DNA of 64,000 nt. Origin: an uncultured candidate division WPS-2 bacterium. Lineage in GTDB: Bacteria > Vulcanimicrobiota > Vulcanimicrobiia > Vulcanimicrobiales > Vulcanimicrobiaceae. A model generated the notes under the pieces. It was given only the letters and a program-made list of their open reading frames with translations. It did no database searches and had not been told where the DNA came from. The stretch covers positions 6,953 through 70,952 of the forward strand of contig CALEYW010000019.1 of the NCBI GenBank assembly GCA_937927945.1, in the 5' to 3' direction. The translations under genes and the position numbers were made by a program. Shown one piece after another: positions 1 through 8,228 of this stretch; the first letter of the stretch is position 1; every line of letters begins with the position of its first letter.

Positions 1-7
1 GGGTCCG

Positions 8-45
8 CCTTATCCCGGCGGAAGTGGGTTCACCTTATCCCGCCG
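8..45. repeat. Pair of imperfect direct repeats at window edge
   Basis: CCTTATCCCGGCGG (8-21) and CCTTATCCCGCCG (33-45) are near-identical copies 25 bases apart. Several transposon ends carry such short repeated blocks, but no inverted partner or transposase is visible here, so the origin is unknown. Confidence 0.4.
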
Positions 46-52
46 CCCACAC

Positions 53-424
53 GTGACGACGGTATTCGGCCATCGCGGGAAGGCGATGGCGATGGACAAC
101 GTGTGGCGCGACCGCACCCGCTACTTCGCCATCTACAACGCGTGCCGCACGGACGAACAGCGCCTAGCGTTTCTCGGCGGCCTCCCGTGGATCGGCAACA
201 TCACCAAGTATCACGCCGCGCGCAACTTCGGCATCGAGTGCGTCAAGCCGGACATTCATCTGCAGCGGATCGCCGACTACCACGGCACCACACCGCACGC
301 GCTCTGCGCGGCGCTCGCCGGCGAACTGGGCTTACGCATCGGAACGATCGACGGCATCCTGTGGGGCGCGAGCGCCCGCGGGCTCATCAACACGCGCTCT
401 CTGATCGGGCGACTCACTCGTTAA
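53..424 (+). CDS. HhH-GPD-like DNA glycosylase fragment or small homologue
   Basis: This 123-residue protein looks like the helix-hairpin-helix/GPD core of base-excision glycosylases. The hairpin-like segment LPWIGNITKYHAARNFG (about 44-60) is followed by VKPDIHLQRIA (about 64-74), where the aspartate sits where the catalytic Asp of the family lies. No iron-sulfur cysteine loop is present. A GTG at 53 is used, but the frame stays open to the window edge, so the true start may lie upstream. It is shorter than typical glycosylases (over 200 residues), so it may be truncated. It is convergent with the methyltransferase gene. The family call rests on motif resemblance only. Confidence 0.5.
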   Translation: MTTVFGHRGKAMAMDNVWRDRTRYFAIYNACRTDEQRLAFLGGLPWIGNITKYHAARNFGIECVKPDIHLQRIADYHGTTPHALCAALAGELGLRIGTIDGILWGASARGLINTRSLIGRLTR

Positions 425-425
425 T

Positions 426-460
426 GCAGCCTATTGTAGCGCTGCGTCGCAGCCTATTGT
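426..460. repeat. Direct repeat between convergent genes
   Basis: GCAGCCTATTGT occurs at 426-437 and again at 449-460, a 23-base period, in the 51-base gap between two convergent genes. The function is not evident; a recombinase site or slippage product is possible. Confidence 0.5.
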
Positions 461-475
461 TCCGTCAATCCTTCA

Positions 476-2149
476 CTAATCGCTACCCGCGTGTTCATCG
501 GTTCCGGTGACAACAGAACCAAACAGCGTTGGCGCGCTTACGACCGGCGCGGCTCTTGGCGCACGCTTAAAGGTCGTATTCGCACGCTGCGACCGCGTTG
601 GGTAATCAATTCCCTTGCCATCCAGTAATTCCTCAACCGTAAGAATCTGGACTTTCTCATGCATCCCGCCCATTGGCGACTTATAGAAGCCCGCCGATGC
701 CGCCTCGTCCTTCATAGGTTTCGTGGGCTTCGTGAACGTCAACAGAACCCCAATATCCGCCTTTTCCCGCGTCACAGTACCCACGAGATCGCGTACCATC
801 GACACGTTAACGTTCGCGCCAGCCTTGACCGACAAGATGATTCGCTTGGCTTTGCCCTTTTGATCGTCATGGAAGTAGATGTTTCCGTCGATCCCCTTAT
901 CAGCGCCCTTTTTCGAGCTTTGTGCCGTCCGCGCACCCACTAGGCCAAGTGCCCAGGCTTGGAACTGAAATGGGTCCTCAATCGCTAGTCGGTTCGCATC
1001 GGGAATGGAGACTGGCTCGCCAATAACTTTGTAATGCGACGACACCGATGCGCCGAATTGGTCCTGAAGGCGATGCTTAATCAGGCCGATCGCGAGATGC
1101 GTGATGTCAATGCCTATCCACGACAGTCCCATCTGCTCGGCCACGCTGATTGTCGTACCGCAGCCGCAAAAGGGATCCAGCACAACGTCACCGGGGTTCG
1201 CACTCGCATCCAGAATGCGACGCAATAACGCTTCTGGTTTCTGAGTTGGATACCCAAGGCGCTCTTGCGCTGTCTGATTGATACGATCGACGTCGGTCCA
1301 CACATCGCCGACGGTGACTTCACGCGCTTCCGGGTCGAACGGTTTATCATCGCGCCGCCGCGGCCAGCCGCCATCCTTCGCCCAATGAATCAGCCCCGCG
1401 GCGTCCCATCCCTCCATGATCGCGTGCGTGTTCGCCCAATGTCTGCCCATAGCGCTCACATCAAAGCCTCGCCACGGCTTCCCGCTATCTCCGTCCTTTG
1501 TGACGCCAGGCGCAGTCAATTCAAAGGTTTGGTATTTCTTCTTGTCGGGCCCCGTGATGAGCGTGTGCGGTAGTTTCGCTTTGTCGGCCTTCACTATAAC
1601 TGGATGAAACGTGAACGCCTCGCTCTTTGAGTAAAACAGCAGCGTATCGTGAACTCTCGGCCACCTGCCCTTCGTGCTCCGCGCGTTGTGTCTGACCCAG
1701 ATCACTTCATTGCGGAAGCTCCTCGGCCCGAACACAGCGTCAAGGATCATCTTTAGGTAGTGGCTCGCGGTCGGATCACAGTGGAGATACAAGCTTCCTG
1801 TTGGCTTAAGAACACGACGCAGCTCTTCCACGCGCGGAGCCATCATTGACAAGTAAGCCATCATGTTCGAAGGGCCAAGAATCTGCCGCAGGGCCTGCAT
1901 CGTTTCCGAGAGCTGCCCGCCTTCTTCAACGACCTCCTCAAACGCTCGCGCTGCGTTCACATCCCACTCCCAAGTGTCCTCGAACGCCTTAATCTGCGCC
2001 GCAGCGTTGTCCCCCGACTGCTCCGCAAATAGCACATTGTAGTCGACGTTCGAGTTGAACGGAGGGTCAAGGTACACGAGATCGACGGACTCAACCGCTA
2101 CATATCGCCGCAGGATGTCAAGGTTGTCGCCATAGTAGAGCGTGTTCAT
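476..2149 (-). CDS. Beta-class DNA methyltransferase fused to Mrr-like nuclease domain
   Basis: A 557-residue SAM-dependent DNA amino-methyltransferase (adenine-N6 or cytosine-N4). The catalytic motif DPPF is at residues 28-31, and the SAM-binding motif DPFCGCGTT follows at 325-333. That order (motif IV before motif I) defines the beta class, with target recognition in between. Residues about 395-500 form a second domain with GADKGIDG (415-422) and SVK (440-442), resembling the PD-(D/E)xK core of Mrr-type endonucleases. One polypeptide could thus modify and cut DNA, or read modification state. The ATG at 2149 has a GAGGG ribosome site. No separate restriction or specificity gene is adjacent. 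The methylase call is firm; nuclease activity is inferred. Confidence 0.85.
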   Translation of the reverse strand: MNTLYYGDNLDILRRYVAVESVDLVYLDPPFNSNVDYNVLFAEQSGDNAAAQIKAFEDTWEWDVNAARAFEEVVEEGGQLSETMQALRQILGPSNMMAYLSMMAPRVEELRRVLKPTGSLYLHCDPTASHYLKMILDAVFGPRSFRNEVIWVRHNARSTKGRWPRVHDTLLFYSKSEAFTFHPVIVKADKAKLPHTLITGPDKKKYQTFELTAPGVTKDGDSGKPWRGFDVSAMGRHWANTHAIMEGWDAAGLIHWAKDGGWPRRRDDKPFDPEAREVTVGDVWTDVDRINQTAQERLGYPTQKPEALLRRILDASANPGDVVLDPFCGCGTTISVAEQMGLSWIGIDITHLAIGLIKHRLQDQFGASVSSHYKVIGEPVSIPDANRLAIEDPFQFQAWALGLVGARTAQSSKKGADKGIDGNIYFHDDQKGKAKRIILSVKAGANVNVSMVRDLVGTVTREKADIGVLLTFTKPTKPMKDEAASAGFYKSPMGGMHEKVQILTVEELLDGKGIDYPTRSQRANTTFKRAPRAAPVVSAPTLFGSVVTGTDEHAGSD

Positions 2150-2244
2150 TCCGGTCCCTCAGAATGGTAGCCGAGCTCGATCGAAGATGACCTGTGCGCC
2201 GTCCACGCGCGATGCGACGATGGTGCCGACCGCGACGTCGCCGT

Positions 2245-2454
2245 TCACCGGATCCCGCCGTCGTAGGCGTCCTGCAGCGCGCCCAGCTCGCCCGCCTGCG
2301 CGGCGTCGAGGTGACGGTCGAGGTCGTCGGGGTCGCTCGGCCGCGAAACACCATGCCGGTGTGCGAACCGGAAGATCGCCTTGGCGTTCGGGTCGTTGGC
2401 GTGGTCGGCGAACCATCGTGCCCGGTCCGCGAGGGTCTTGGTGTTGCTCGCCAT
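2245..2454 (-). CDS. Small hypothetical protein
   Basis: A 69-residue acidic protein beginning MASNTKTLADRARWFADHAN with a balanced, protein-like composition, unlike the Arg/Pro-rich overlapping frames. An AAGG lies about 10 bases before the ATG. It precedes the methyltransferase gene in the same direction. No family is recognised. An overlapping minus-strand frame (2159-2884) also looks partly coding, so this could be the tail of a frameshifted longer gene. Confidence 0.4.
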   Translation of the reverse strand: MASNTKTLADRARWFADHANDPNAKAIFRFAHRHGVSRPSDPDDLDRHLDAAQAGELGALQDAYDGGIR

Positions 2455-2993
2455 GCGGGGCGCCTTCGGCTCGCGACGCGGTGCCTCCGGCCGTCGCGAG
2501 CGCTCGAGCAGCGCGATCCGGGCGCGCGATCGGCGTGGCGGCGCTCACCAGGGCTGCGAGGGCGTAGATCGTTTGCGCGTCGAGCACGATTCCTCCGGGG
2601 GCCGCCGCGGCGCGGCCGTCGTCGTGGAAGGTAGGCCCCGCGCGCGTCCGGAGAGCCCTCAGGGCGCGCGCGAAAGCCTCTCGACTGAGAAGATAGGGGC
2701 GCAGCGGCCTCACGGCAGTCCCGGGCCACCAACGCGGCTCTGCGCGTCGGCTGCCGCCGCCGAGACGACGCCGCCGGAGCCACGCCGCGCCCTTAGGCGC
2801 ACATAATCCCAACTCGATCCGCGAAACCACCCCGGGGCGGAACGCCCCCGTCTTGGCGGCCTTGCGCCCGCGCGCGCGCCGCAAACCGGCAAGAGAAGGA
2901 GAAGGCCGGTGGGGACCCGGGAGGGTTTTGGCCCGGTAGGCATTATGGGCATCTAAGGGGTTGCGCCAACGGCGCGTCGGCGCTCAGTCGGTA
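2455..2993 (-). other. Unresolved stretch, possible eroded minus-strand coding
   Basis: No confident gene. One minus-strand frame reads protein-like around 2470-2700 (for example LLSREAFARALRALRTRAG and GGIVLDAQTIYALAALVSAA) but has no convincing start and runs into the frame of the 2245-2454 gene. It may be the front of a frameshifted gene ending near the methyltransferase start. Confidence 0.3.
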
Positions 2994-3009
2994 TGCTATA
3001 ATCGAACAG
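2994..3009 (+). promoter_or_regulatory. Extended -10 promoter, probably leaderless
   Basis: TGCTATAAT at 2994-3002 is a consensus extended -10 element. The recombinase ATG is at 3010, so transcription would start at or within a base of the start codon and give a leaderless mRNA. No good -35 is seen at 17-bp spacing, as expected for an extended -10. Confidence 0.6.
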
Positions 3010-4044
3010 ATGTACGACGACACCGCGACCCAGCCGACGCTGCTCGACGGCCTCGAAATCGTCGCGAACAACCCGCGCACCCGCGCGGCCAAGACCGACG
3101 ACCTCACCGACTTCGCCCGCTTCGGCAAAAGCCGCGGCGCCGGCACCGCCACGCTCGACGCGAACGGCAAGGTGCAAATCAGACTGCCGCTGGACCTTGA
3201 CCTGGTGGCAGCCTACGTCGACGCGCTGCGCGTGCGCGGCGCCAAGGCCAGCACGATCCGCCGGCGCCTCTCGACCTTCGCGGCGTTCCACAAACAGCAC
3301 CGCATCGAGAGCGACCCGCGCAGCGACGTGAAGGTGAAAGCGGCCTGGGGACGCGTGCTCAATACCGAGGGCCGCGGCGCGGACCGCAAGCTGGCCGTCG
3401 CCGAGAGCGAGATCCACCGCATCATCGCCGCGATGGACGACGACTACGAAGCCTTCACGGGCCAGGACCGGCGCGTCACGCTTTCGTACCTGCGCGATCG
3501 CGCGCTGCTGCTGCTCGAGTACGCCGGCTGCCTCACGCGCACGGAGATCGAGACGCTCTACCGCGACAACCTCGTCTTCAGCGGCTCGGGCGTGCGCGTG
3601 CGCGTCAACAGCTCGGGCGAAATGCTCGAGGACGGCAAGCGCGTGTGGGTCAACCCGCACCGCACCCGCGACGTCGAGGTCCGACGCGCGGACGACCCGA
3701 CGTACTGCGCGGCCGTCGCGCTCAAGAAATGGACCCGCACCGCCGCGATCGAGGAGGGCTACGTCTTCCGCGGCGTGCTGATCCGCGGCGCGCTCACCGA
3801 CCAGCTCAGCGCGCGCGCGATCCACGACCTGCACGAGCACCGCGCCGGCCGCGTTGGGCTCGACAAGTACGCCGTCTCTTCGCACTCCATCCGGACCGGC
3901 CTCATCGCCACCAAGGCGCACCGCGGCGCCTCCGATGAGACCCTGCGCGAGATCGCCGGTCTACGCTCGCTCGACAGCGTCGCCGACGTCGTGGCTCGCT
4001 CCCGATCGGCGGCGCGTGCCGGCCGGCAGATCACCCTGGTCTGA
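3010..4044 (+). CDS. Divergent tyrosine recombinase/integrase-like protein
   Basis: A 344-residue protein with the layout of a phage-integrase recombinase: a core-binding helical region (about 60-105) and a catalytic-like C-terminal half (about 150-340). Box II is recognisable as HSIRTG near residue 297. The box I region reads GCLTRTEIETL, with the arginine one position off the usual G-x-R-x-x-E spacing. Where the nucleophilic tyrosine should stand (LDSVADVVARSRS) there is no tyrosine. It may be catalytically dead, may use a displaced residue, or may act only as a DNA-binding protein. The ATG at 3010 follows a strong -10 directly. Family membership is fairly sure; activity is doubtful. Confidence 0.7.
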   Translation: MYDDTATQPTLLDGLEIVANNPRTRAAKTDDLTDFARFGKSRGAGTATLDANGKVQIRLPLDLDLVAAYVDALRVRGAKASTIRRRLSTFAAFHKQHRIESDPRSDVKVKAAWGRVLNTEGRGADRKLAVAESEIHRIIAAMDDDYEAFTGQDRRVTLSYLRDRALLLLEYAGCLTRTEIETLYRDNLVFSGSGVRVRVNSSGEMLEDGKRVWVNPHRTRDVEVRRADDPTYCAAVALKKWTRTAAIEEGYVFRGVLIRGALTDQLSARAIHDLHEHRAGRVGLDKYAVSSHSIRTGLIATKAHRGASDETLREIAGLRSLDSVADVVARSRSAARAGRQITLV

Positions 4045-4163
4045 CGGCGTGGGCTTTGCGCCGTATCAGCATGACAAGCGAAGGGAAAAGCCTGCAAAGG
4101 CAGGAGGGACCGGGGAGGGTATCGCAGGGTACAGCAATGCGGCCAGCCCCTTCCAGGCTGGCC
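4045..4163 (+). promoter_or_regulatory. Structured leader with three hairpins
   Basis: Between the recombinase stop and the next ATG lie three inverted repeats: CGGCG/CGCCG (4045-4063), CCTGC/GCAGG with an AAAG loop (4091-4104), and GGCCAGCC/GGCTGGCC with a 7-base loop (4141-4163). The first may terminate the recombinase transcript; the others would fold in the 5' leader of the 4183 gene. I do not recognise a known riboswitch class. Confidence 0.4.
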
Positions 4164-4182
4164 TAGCGGAGCGCCCAGCGAG

Positions 4183-4509
4183 ATGATGACACAGACAACG
4201 ATCGAATCGACCGCCCTCGAGTCCGAGCTCCGCAACGAGCTACGCGGCCTCGCCGAACAGCCCGGCGGCCGCATGAAGATCCGCCAGCTCGTCAAGACGC
4301 TGATCCCGGAGATCCGCGCGGCCATGCGCCAGGGGCACCAACTCGCAGCGATCCTCGAGATGATGCACAGCCGCTCCAACGGCGTGCTCAAACCGCACAC
4401 CGTTCGCGGCTATATCTACGGCAAGGACTCGGTGCTGAACGATCCCGATGTGCAGCTGCCCGACGACGACCCGCTGCTCGCCCGCGCCCGCGCCCGGCGG
4501 CAACCGTAG
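4183..4509 (+). CDS. Small putative DNA-binding protein, plasmid accessory type
   Basis: A 108-residue protein. Its centre (residues about 35-85, LIPEIRAAMRQGHQLAAILE then KPHTVRGYIYG) follows the pattern seen in small plasmid proteins where an 'I-x-E-I' helix and a helix-turn-helix-like tail bind DNA (mobilisation or partition accessory factors). This is resemblance, not proof. ATGATG start at 4183, preceded by a structured leader. The next gene starts five bases after its stop, so the two are probably co-transcribed. Confidence 0.5.
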   Translation: MMTQTTIESTALESELRNELRGLAEQPGGRMKIRQLVKTLIPEIRAAMRQGHQLAAILEMMHSRSNGVLKPHTVRGYIYGKDSVLNDPDVQLPDDDPLLARARARRQP

Positions 4510-4513
4510 CACC

Positions 4514-4765
4514 GTGCTGACCATCGACGCCGCGCGCGCCGCGAACCGCCGTGATACCGCAGCGCTGGCCGCTCGCACCGTCGACGCCTGGGACGCCCTC
4601 CGGCGCGCTGCGCCCGCGGCGCTCGCCGACGAACTGCGTGACGTCATGCGCACGACCGCGCCGGCGCTGAACGAAGCGCGACCGCACGACGGCCGCGACT
4701 ACGCGCGCGAGATCGTCGCCTTCGCCGACGCGACGCCGGCGATCGCCGAACCTTCGCTGACCTAA
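4514..4765 (+). CDS. Small hypothetical protein
   Basis: An 83-residue, alanine-rich, mostly helical protein. The GTG at 4514 is chosen because it follows the previous stop by four bases and excludes an upstream Cys/Pro/Thr-rich stretch that reads as out-of-frame sequence. No family is recognised. Its end overlaps by four bases the end of the convergent gene. Confidence 0.5.
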   Translation: MLTIDAARAANRRDTAALAARTVDAWDALRRAAPAALADELRDVMRTTAPALNEARPHDGRDYAREIVAFADATPAIAEPSLT

Positions 4766-5130
4766 CGGGCTGGCGGATCCGGGCGCGAATGCCGCGGATC
4801 GAAGAAGCCGGCCAGCGACTTCGCAAAGACCTCAGCGGTGTACGCGTCGCACCGCTCCTCGTCGTACAGCGTCGCCATCGCCGTCGCCCCCGGCGCAGCG
4901 TCGTCCGCCGTGTGTATCCAGCGCGTCGAGCCCTGCTCCGTGATCGTAGCCGTCCGCCCGCCATAGCGCAGCACGACAGTGCGCTGGCCGCGCGCGGCCG
5001 CGGCGACGTCGGGCAGGCGCCGGCGCAGCGCTCGCACGAGGACGTCCGTCCACTCGCGAAACGGAAGGCGCGGCCCCGGCCTCGGGATCCCCGCGCGATC
5101 AGACCCTGCCATCCCCGCGCGCTTCGCCAT
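4762..5130 (-). CDS. Hypothetical protein, last gene of the interrupted lipoprotein operon
   Basis: A 122-residue protein (start MAKRAGMAG) with a central RYGGRTATITEQGSTRWIHT segment and an acidic YDEERCDAYTAEVF tail; no signal peptide and no family recognised. Deleting the transposon and one target duplication places its start about 55 bases after the stop of the 18049-18624 gene on the same strand. It was therefore probably the final gene of that operon and is now cut off from its promoter. A longer upstream frame exists only because it reads into transposon sequence. Confidence 0.55.
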   Translation of the reverse strand: MAKRAGMAGSDRAGIPRPGPRLPFREWTDVLVRALRRRLPDVAAAARGQRTVVLRYGGRTATITEQGSTRWIHTADDAAPGATAMATLYDEERCDAYTAEVFAKSLAGFFDPRHSRPDPPAR

Positions 5131-5179
5131 CGGGGCAGCACACTCTCGGCGGTACGCGGCCGCGCCCGTACCGCCGGAC

Positions 5180-5184
5180 AGGTT
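5180..5184. repeat. Target site duplication, left copy
   Basis: AGGTT directly abuts the left inverted repeat and is repeated exactly at 18046-18050. Five-base duplications are the rule for Tn3-family insertion. Confidence 0.9.
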
Positions 5185-5222
5185 GGGGTTAACCGCACAG
5201 TCCTGACATGAGGGGCCACTTA
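5185..5222 (+). repeat. Tn3 left terminal inverted repeat
   Basis: The 38 bases begin GGGGTTAACCGCACAG and include ATGAGGGGCCACTT. They match the inverse of 18008-18045 at 31 of 38 positions. This is the transposase binding end. Confidence 0.92.
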
Positions 5223-5468
5223 GATTCGGGCCACCTTCACGGCACCGTCCCGAGGTTTTGGTAAAGAGTCTATCCACTGATACCAAGCTCGCGGGCAATC
5301 TGCACCTGCTTGCTCCGCCGGCATCGAACCTCAACGTCGCGCATCGGCTAAGCCGTTGGGCGATAGGACCCGTTTGCCAGCGCGGTAGACGACGCAGTTT
5401 TGCCAGGACAATTCCGGCGCTGGCGCTCGGATCATTGCAGGCGCGCCCTTGCCAAAGCCTCAACGTGG

Positions 5469-5550
5469 TCCCGAAAACGACCCTTTACGGGATGACTTGC
5501 GGCCCCAGCAGCGAAGCGCCCTCCCGTGTCCCGAAAATCTGTCCCGAAAA
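5469..5550 (+). promoter_or_regulatory. Putative res site of the resolvase
   Basis: The 5223-5525 gap holds no gene. Near its end an inverted pair TCCCGAAAAC...CTTTACGGGA (5469-5492) is followed by two direct copies of GTCCCGAAAA (5528-5537 and 5541-5550), as expected of resolvase subsites. The last copies overlap the tnpR start, allowing autoregulation. Confidence 0.6.
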
Positions 5551-6128
5551 GAATCGCCGAAAACCCGGAAATTGCGAAGCCACCGCGACTCGTCGGGTAT
5601 GCGCGCGTGTCTACCGATGAGCAGACGACGGCGCTCCAACTCGACGCACTCCGTGCCGCCGGTTGCGCGACCATCCATGAAGATTCTGCTTCTGGATCGT
5701 CGCGGGCGCGGCCGGGACTCACGCGGGTGATCGAGGATCTACGTTCCGGCGATACGTTAGTCGTCTGGAGGCTCGATCGGCTGGGACGATCGCTACGCGA
5801 CTTGCTCGATATCGCGGATGGACTCCGCGAGCGCAACATTGCACTGCGGTCGCTGACCGACCATATCGACACGGGCACCGCCGCTGGCCGTATGCTCTAT
5901 GCGGTTCTCGGTGCCGTCGCGCAGTTCGAGCGGGACGTACTACGGGAAAGAACCGTTGCCGGGCTCGCGGCGGCAAAGCGTCGCGGCGAACGACTTGGTC
6001 GTCGTCCGGCTCTCACGCCGGCACAGGTCCGGGAGGCGACAGCGATGGTCAAACGTGGCGATAGTCCCTCTCATGTTGCCCGTATCCTTCGGATCGGGCG
6101 ATCGACGTTATATCGGGCCTTGCAATAG
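5526..6128 (+). CDS. tnpR: Serine resolvase (TnpR)
   Basis: A 200-residue small serine recombinase that resolves Tn3 cointegrates at res. The catalytic motif GYARVSTDEQ gives the nucleophile Ser29. WRLDRLGRS and the E-helix region GAVAQFERDVLRERT follow, then a C-terminal helix-turn-helix (about 165-200, RILRIGRSTLYRAL). Length fits the family except for about 20 extra N-terminal residues. The GTG at 5526 is the only start in frame, and it lies inside the res repeats. Transcription points away from the left end, into the element. Confidence 0.93.
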   Translation: MSRKSVPKRIAENPEIAKPPRLVGYARVSTDEQTTALQLDALRAAGCATIHEDSASGSSRARPGLTRVIEDLRSGDTLVVWRLDRLGRSLRDLLDIADGLRERNIALRSLTDHIDTGTAAGRMLYAVLGAVAQFERDVLRERTVAGLAAAKRRGERLGRRPALTPAQVREATAMVKRGDSPSHVARILRIGRSTLYRALQ

Positions 6129-6279
6129 GCTTTCGAAGGACCGCGAAGTGGCGGCAGGATGCGCGAGTGCTGGTTTTACCCCTAGATAAAGTCGAAAAAG
6201 CACGAGACCGATGACGCCGGGCGGGCTCAAACACTATCGATTCGTCGGCAATTTCCGGTCGCGCTCGGCTCTGCCCATG

Positions 6280-8067
6280 CTAGTTCGCGTGGCCGGCGTG
6301 GTTTGCCGCCGGGACCGGAATTCGCGCAACGCGCTCGGTATCGGCCTGCAGGGTTGCTGTGTCGGCGAGCCCGCCTGCTCCGCTTGCGGTCCAGCGTGCG
6401 CGAACGCTGGCGTTGCGATCGAGCAGAAGCTCCGTCTCGCCGCCGTCGTTGGGCGAGCGAAACAGCGCAAGGGTGGCGCGGACGTCGTCGGACGCGCCAA
6501 CGATCAGGGCTGTTTTCGCGGTGGCGCCCATGTCGACCGCAATGGCGTGCACGCCGGCGGCTTGGAGGCGCGCGAGTCGCGCGAGCGGCGCTTGCGGCGA
6601 AAACAAGACGAGCAGCACCGGCCCGTTCTTCAGCGACTGGCGCAACGTGTTCTGCGCGCCCCCTTGCTCGAACGCGAAGTCCGGAAGGGGCGGCGCAGCG
6701 GCCGTACTGATTTGTGAACTCGTCGCGTCGCTGATGACACCGGCGGTTCGCGCCAGCACGAAGTTGATGAGATCCCAACGCTGGTCCGGTGTGAGCTTGT
6801 CGGCGAAGCCGGGCATGACGCCGTTCGCGCGACCGGTGCTCACCCACCAGAAAATATCGCCGACGCTGTGCGCGAACAGATGCGGCTGCGTCAAATCCGC
6901 CGGACGAATCGGAAGCTTTCCGGCGAGCGGACCGTCGCCGCGGCCCCCGGCACCGTGGCACTCGATGCAATTCGCAGCGTAGAGCGGCATGCCGCGCGAG
7001 ATCGAAGGCGCAGCGTACGGCTGCGTCGGAGCGTAGTACGTCGTCGGATACGCGGGGACGATGCCGGGCGCAAGCACGGTCGCGCCGGCGGCGCCGCACA
7101 GGACCACTGCCGCAACCAACGCTGCCATCGTGCGATAACGTTTGCGATCGGCCGCGATCGCCAACGCCACGAGGCTGAGGACGAAGAGCACGGTCGCGAC
7201 GTCAAGGACGCTCTGCGTGCCGATGGCGATCTCGTTCAGATCGATCCGAAACGGGAAGGGCCAGCGCGGCTCAGTGTGCAGCCCCGGCGGCAGGGTTCCG
7301 ATGACGCCCACGATCGCGATGACCAACACGCCGGCGCCCGCCTCCGAAAGCGCATTCCGGCTCACCCTACCAACGGCGCGTAACCGCAGGGCGGCATCGC
7401 TTGCGGCCGCCCCGAGCTCCGGCACGAGGCGGCTGCGGTTGACGTTCGCAAGCGCGATGATCCCGGCGAAGAGCGCAACCTTCAGCAACAGCAGTTGGCC
7501 GTACAGTGTCCCGACGAGCGCCGGAATCGAACCGGAGAGAAACCACGTGTTGATGATGCCGGTGACGATCAGGGTTGCAACGCACGTGATGCCGAGCGTC
7601 GAGAAGCGCAGCGTTGCCGTGCGCGCGACCGAAAGTGCCTCGGCGCCTCCGTCGGAACGCGCGTGTGTAAGCAGGAGCGCGAGCGGAACGAGTCCGCCAA
7701 GCCACGCGCCCGTGGCGAGCAGGTGGAGCAGGTCGGCCGGCAAGTGCAGCCACTCCCACGGAAGGCCTTCCGTCGCTGCCGCGTGTCCAGCCCACGCAAG
7801 CGAGACGGTAAGTGCGGCGCTGGTCACCAAACCGATCCAGCCCGCAAGCTTGCGGCCCCGGCCTCGCACAAGAAGACATGCGGCGAGCACAATGACGAGC
7901 GCGCCACGTAGCGCCCATACTTGACCGAACTGGGTCTGCGTCAGGTCGATGGCGAGCACGCCGCTCGGCAGAACCGTGGCGATGGGCTGACCACTGACGC
8001 TTGACGCCTCGACGAACAGCCACGCCGTGCCGCTGGCGAGCGCGACGAGCAGACTCGTCCACGCCAA
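6280..8067 (-). CDS. copD: CopD-type membrane protein fused to cytochrome c and thioredoxin-like domains
   Basis: A 595-residue polytopic protein. Residues 1-330 form a CopD copper-transport domain with about eight membrane segments and conserved histidines (HLPADLLHLLATGAW). A c-type cytochrome domain follows with heme motif CIECH (367-371) and a likely Met ligand in VMPGF (418). The last 150 residues look thioredoxin-like (PVLLVLFS) but lack CxxC. The TTG start at 8067 is the first usual start. However, upstream codons in the same frame encode IRILHYAATASLAGTFVFW, the normal CopD first helix, directly after the copC stop; a CTG near 8226 after GGGAAGG may be the real start. It is the last gene of the copper module. 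Confidence 0.85.
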   Translation of the reverse strand: MAWTSLLVALASGTAWLFVEASSVSGQPIATVLPSGVLAIDLTQTQFGQVWALRGALVIVLAACLLVRGRGRKLAGWIGLVTSAALTVSLAWAGHAAATEGLPWEWLHLPADLLHLLATGAWLGGLVPLALLLTHARSDGGAEALSVARTATLRFSTLGITCVATLIVTGIINTWFLSGSIPALVGTLYGQLLLLKVALFAGIIALANVNRSRLVPELGAAASDAALRLRAVGRVSRNALSEAGAGVLVIAIVGVIGTLPPGLHTEPRWPFPFRIDLNEIAIGTQSVLDVATVLFVLSLVALAIAADRKRYRTMAALVAAVVLCGAAGATVLAPGIVPAYPTTYYAPTQPYAAPSISRGMPLYAANCIECHGAGGRGDGPLAGKLPIRPADLTQPHLFAHSVGDIFWWVSTGRANGVMPGFADKLTPDQRWDLINFVLARTAGVISDATSSQISTAAAPPLPDFAFEQGGAQNTLRQSLKNGPVLLVLFSPQAPLARLARLQAAGVHAIAVDMGATAKTALIVGASDDVRATLALFRSPNDGGETELLLDRNASVRARWTASGAGGLADTATLQADTERVARIPVPAANHAGHAN

Positions 8068-8228
8068 AACGATAAGCGGGCGACCGGCATGCGCCTCCAG
8101 CGCCTGCGCGCCTCCCGCATGGCGAAGCGCCGGCCGAGCGATCAGACACCAAAAAACGAACGTGCCTGCGAGCGATGCGGTTGCTGCGTAGTGCAGGATG
8201 CGTATCGCGATCAGTAGCGGGTCGATTT

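Noticed and set aside
2159..2884. 241-codon minus-strand frame before the methyltransferase
   Set aside because: Partly protein-like, but overlaps a better small gene in another frame and has no good start; kept only as an unresolved stretch.
5258..5620. Plus-strand frame between the left repeat and tnpR
   Set aside because: Covers the res-like repeats and the tnpR start in a different frame and has no protein-like features.
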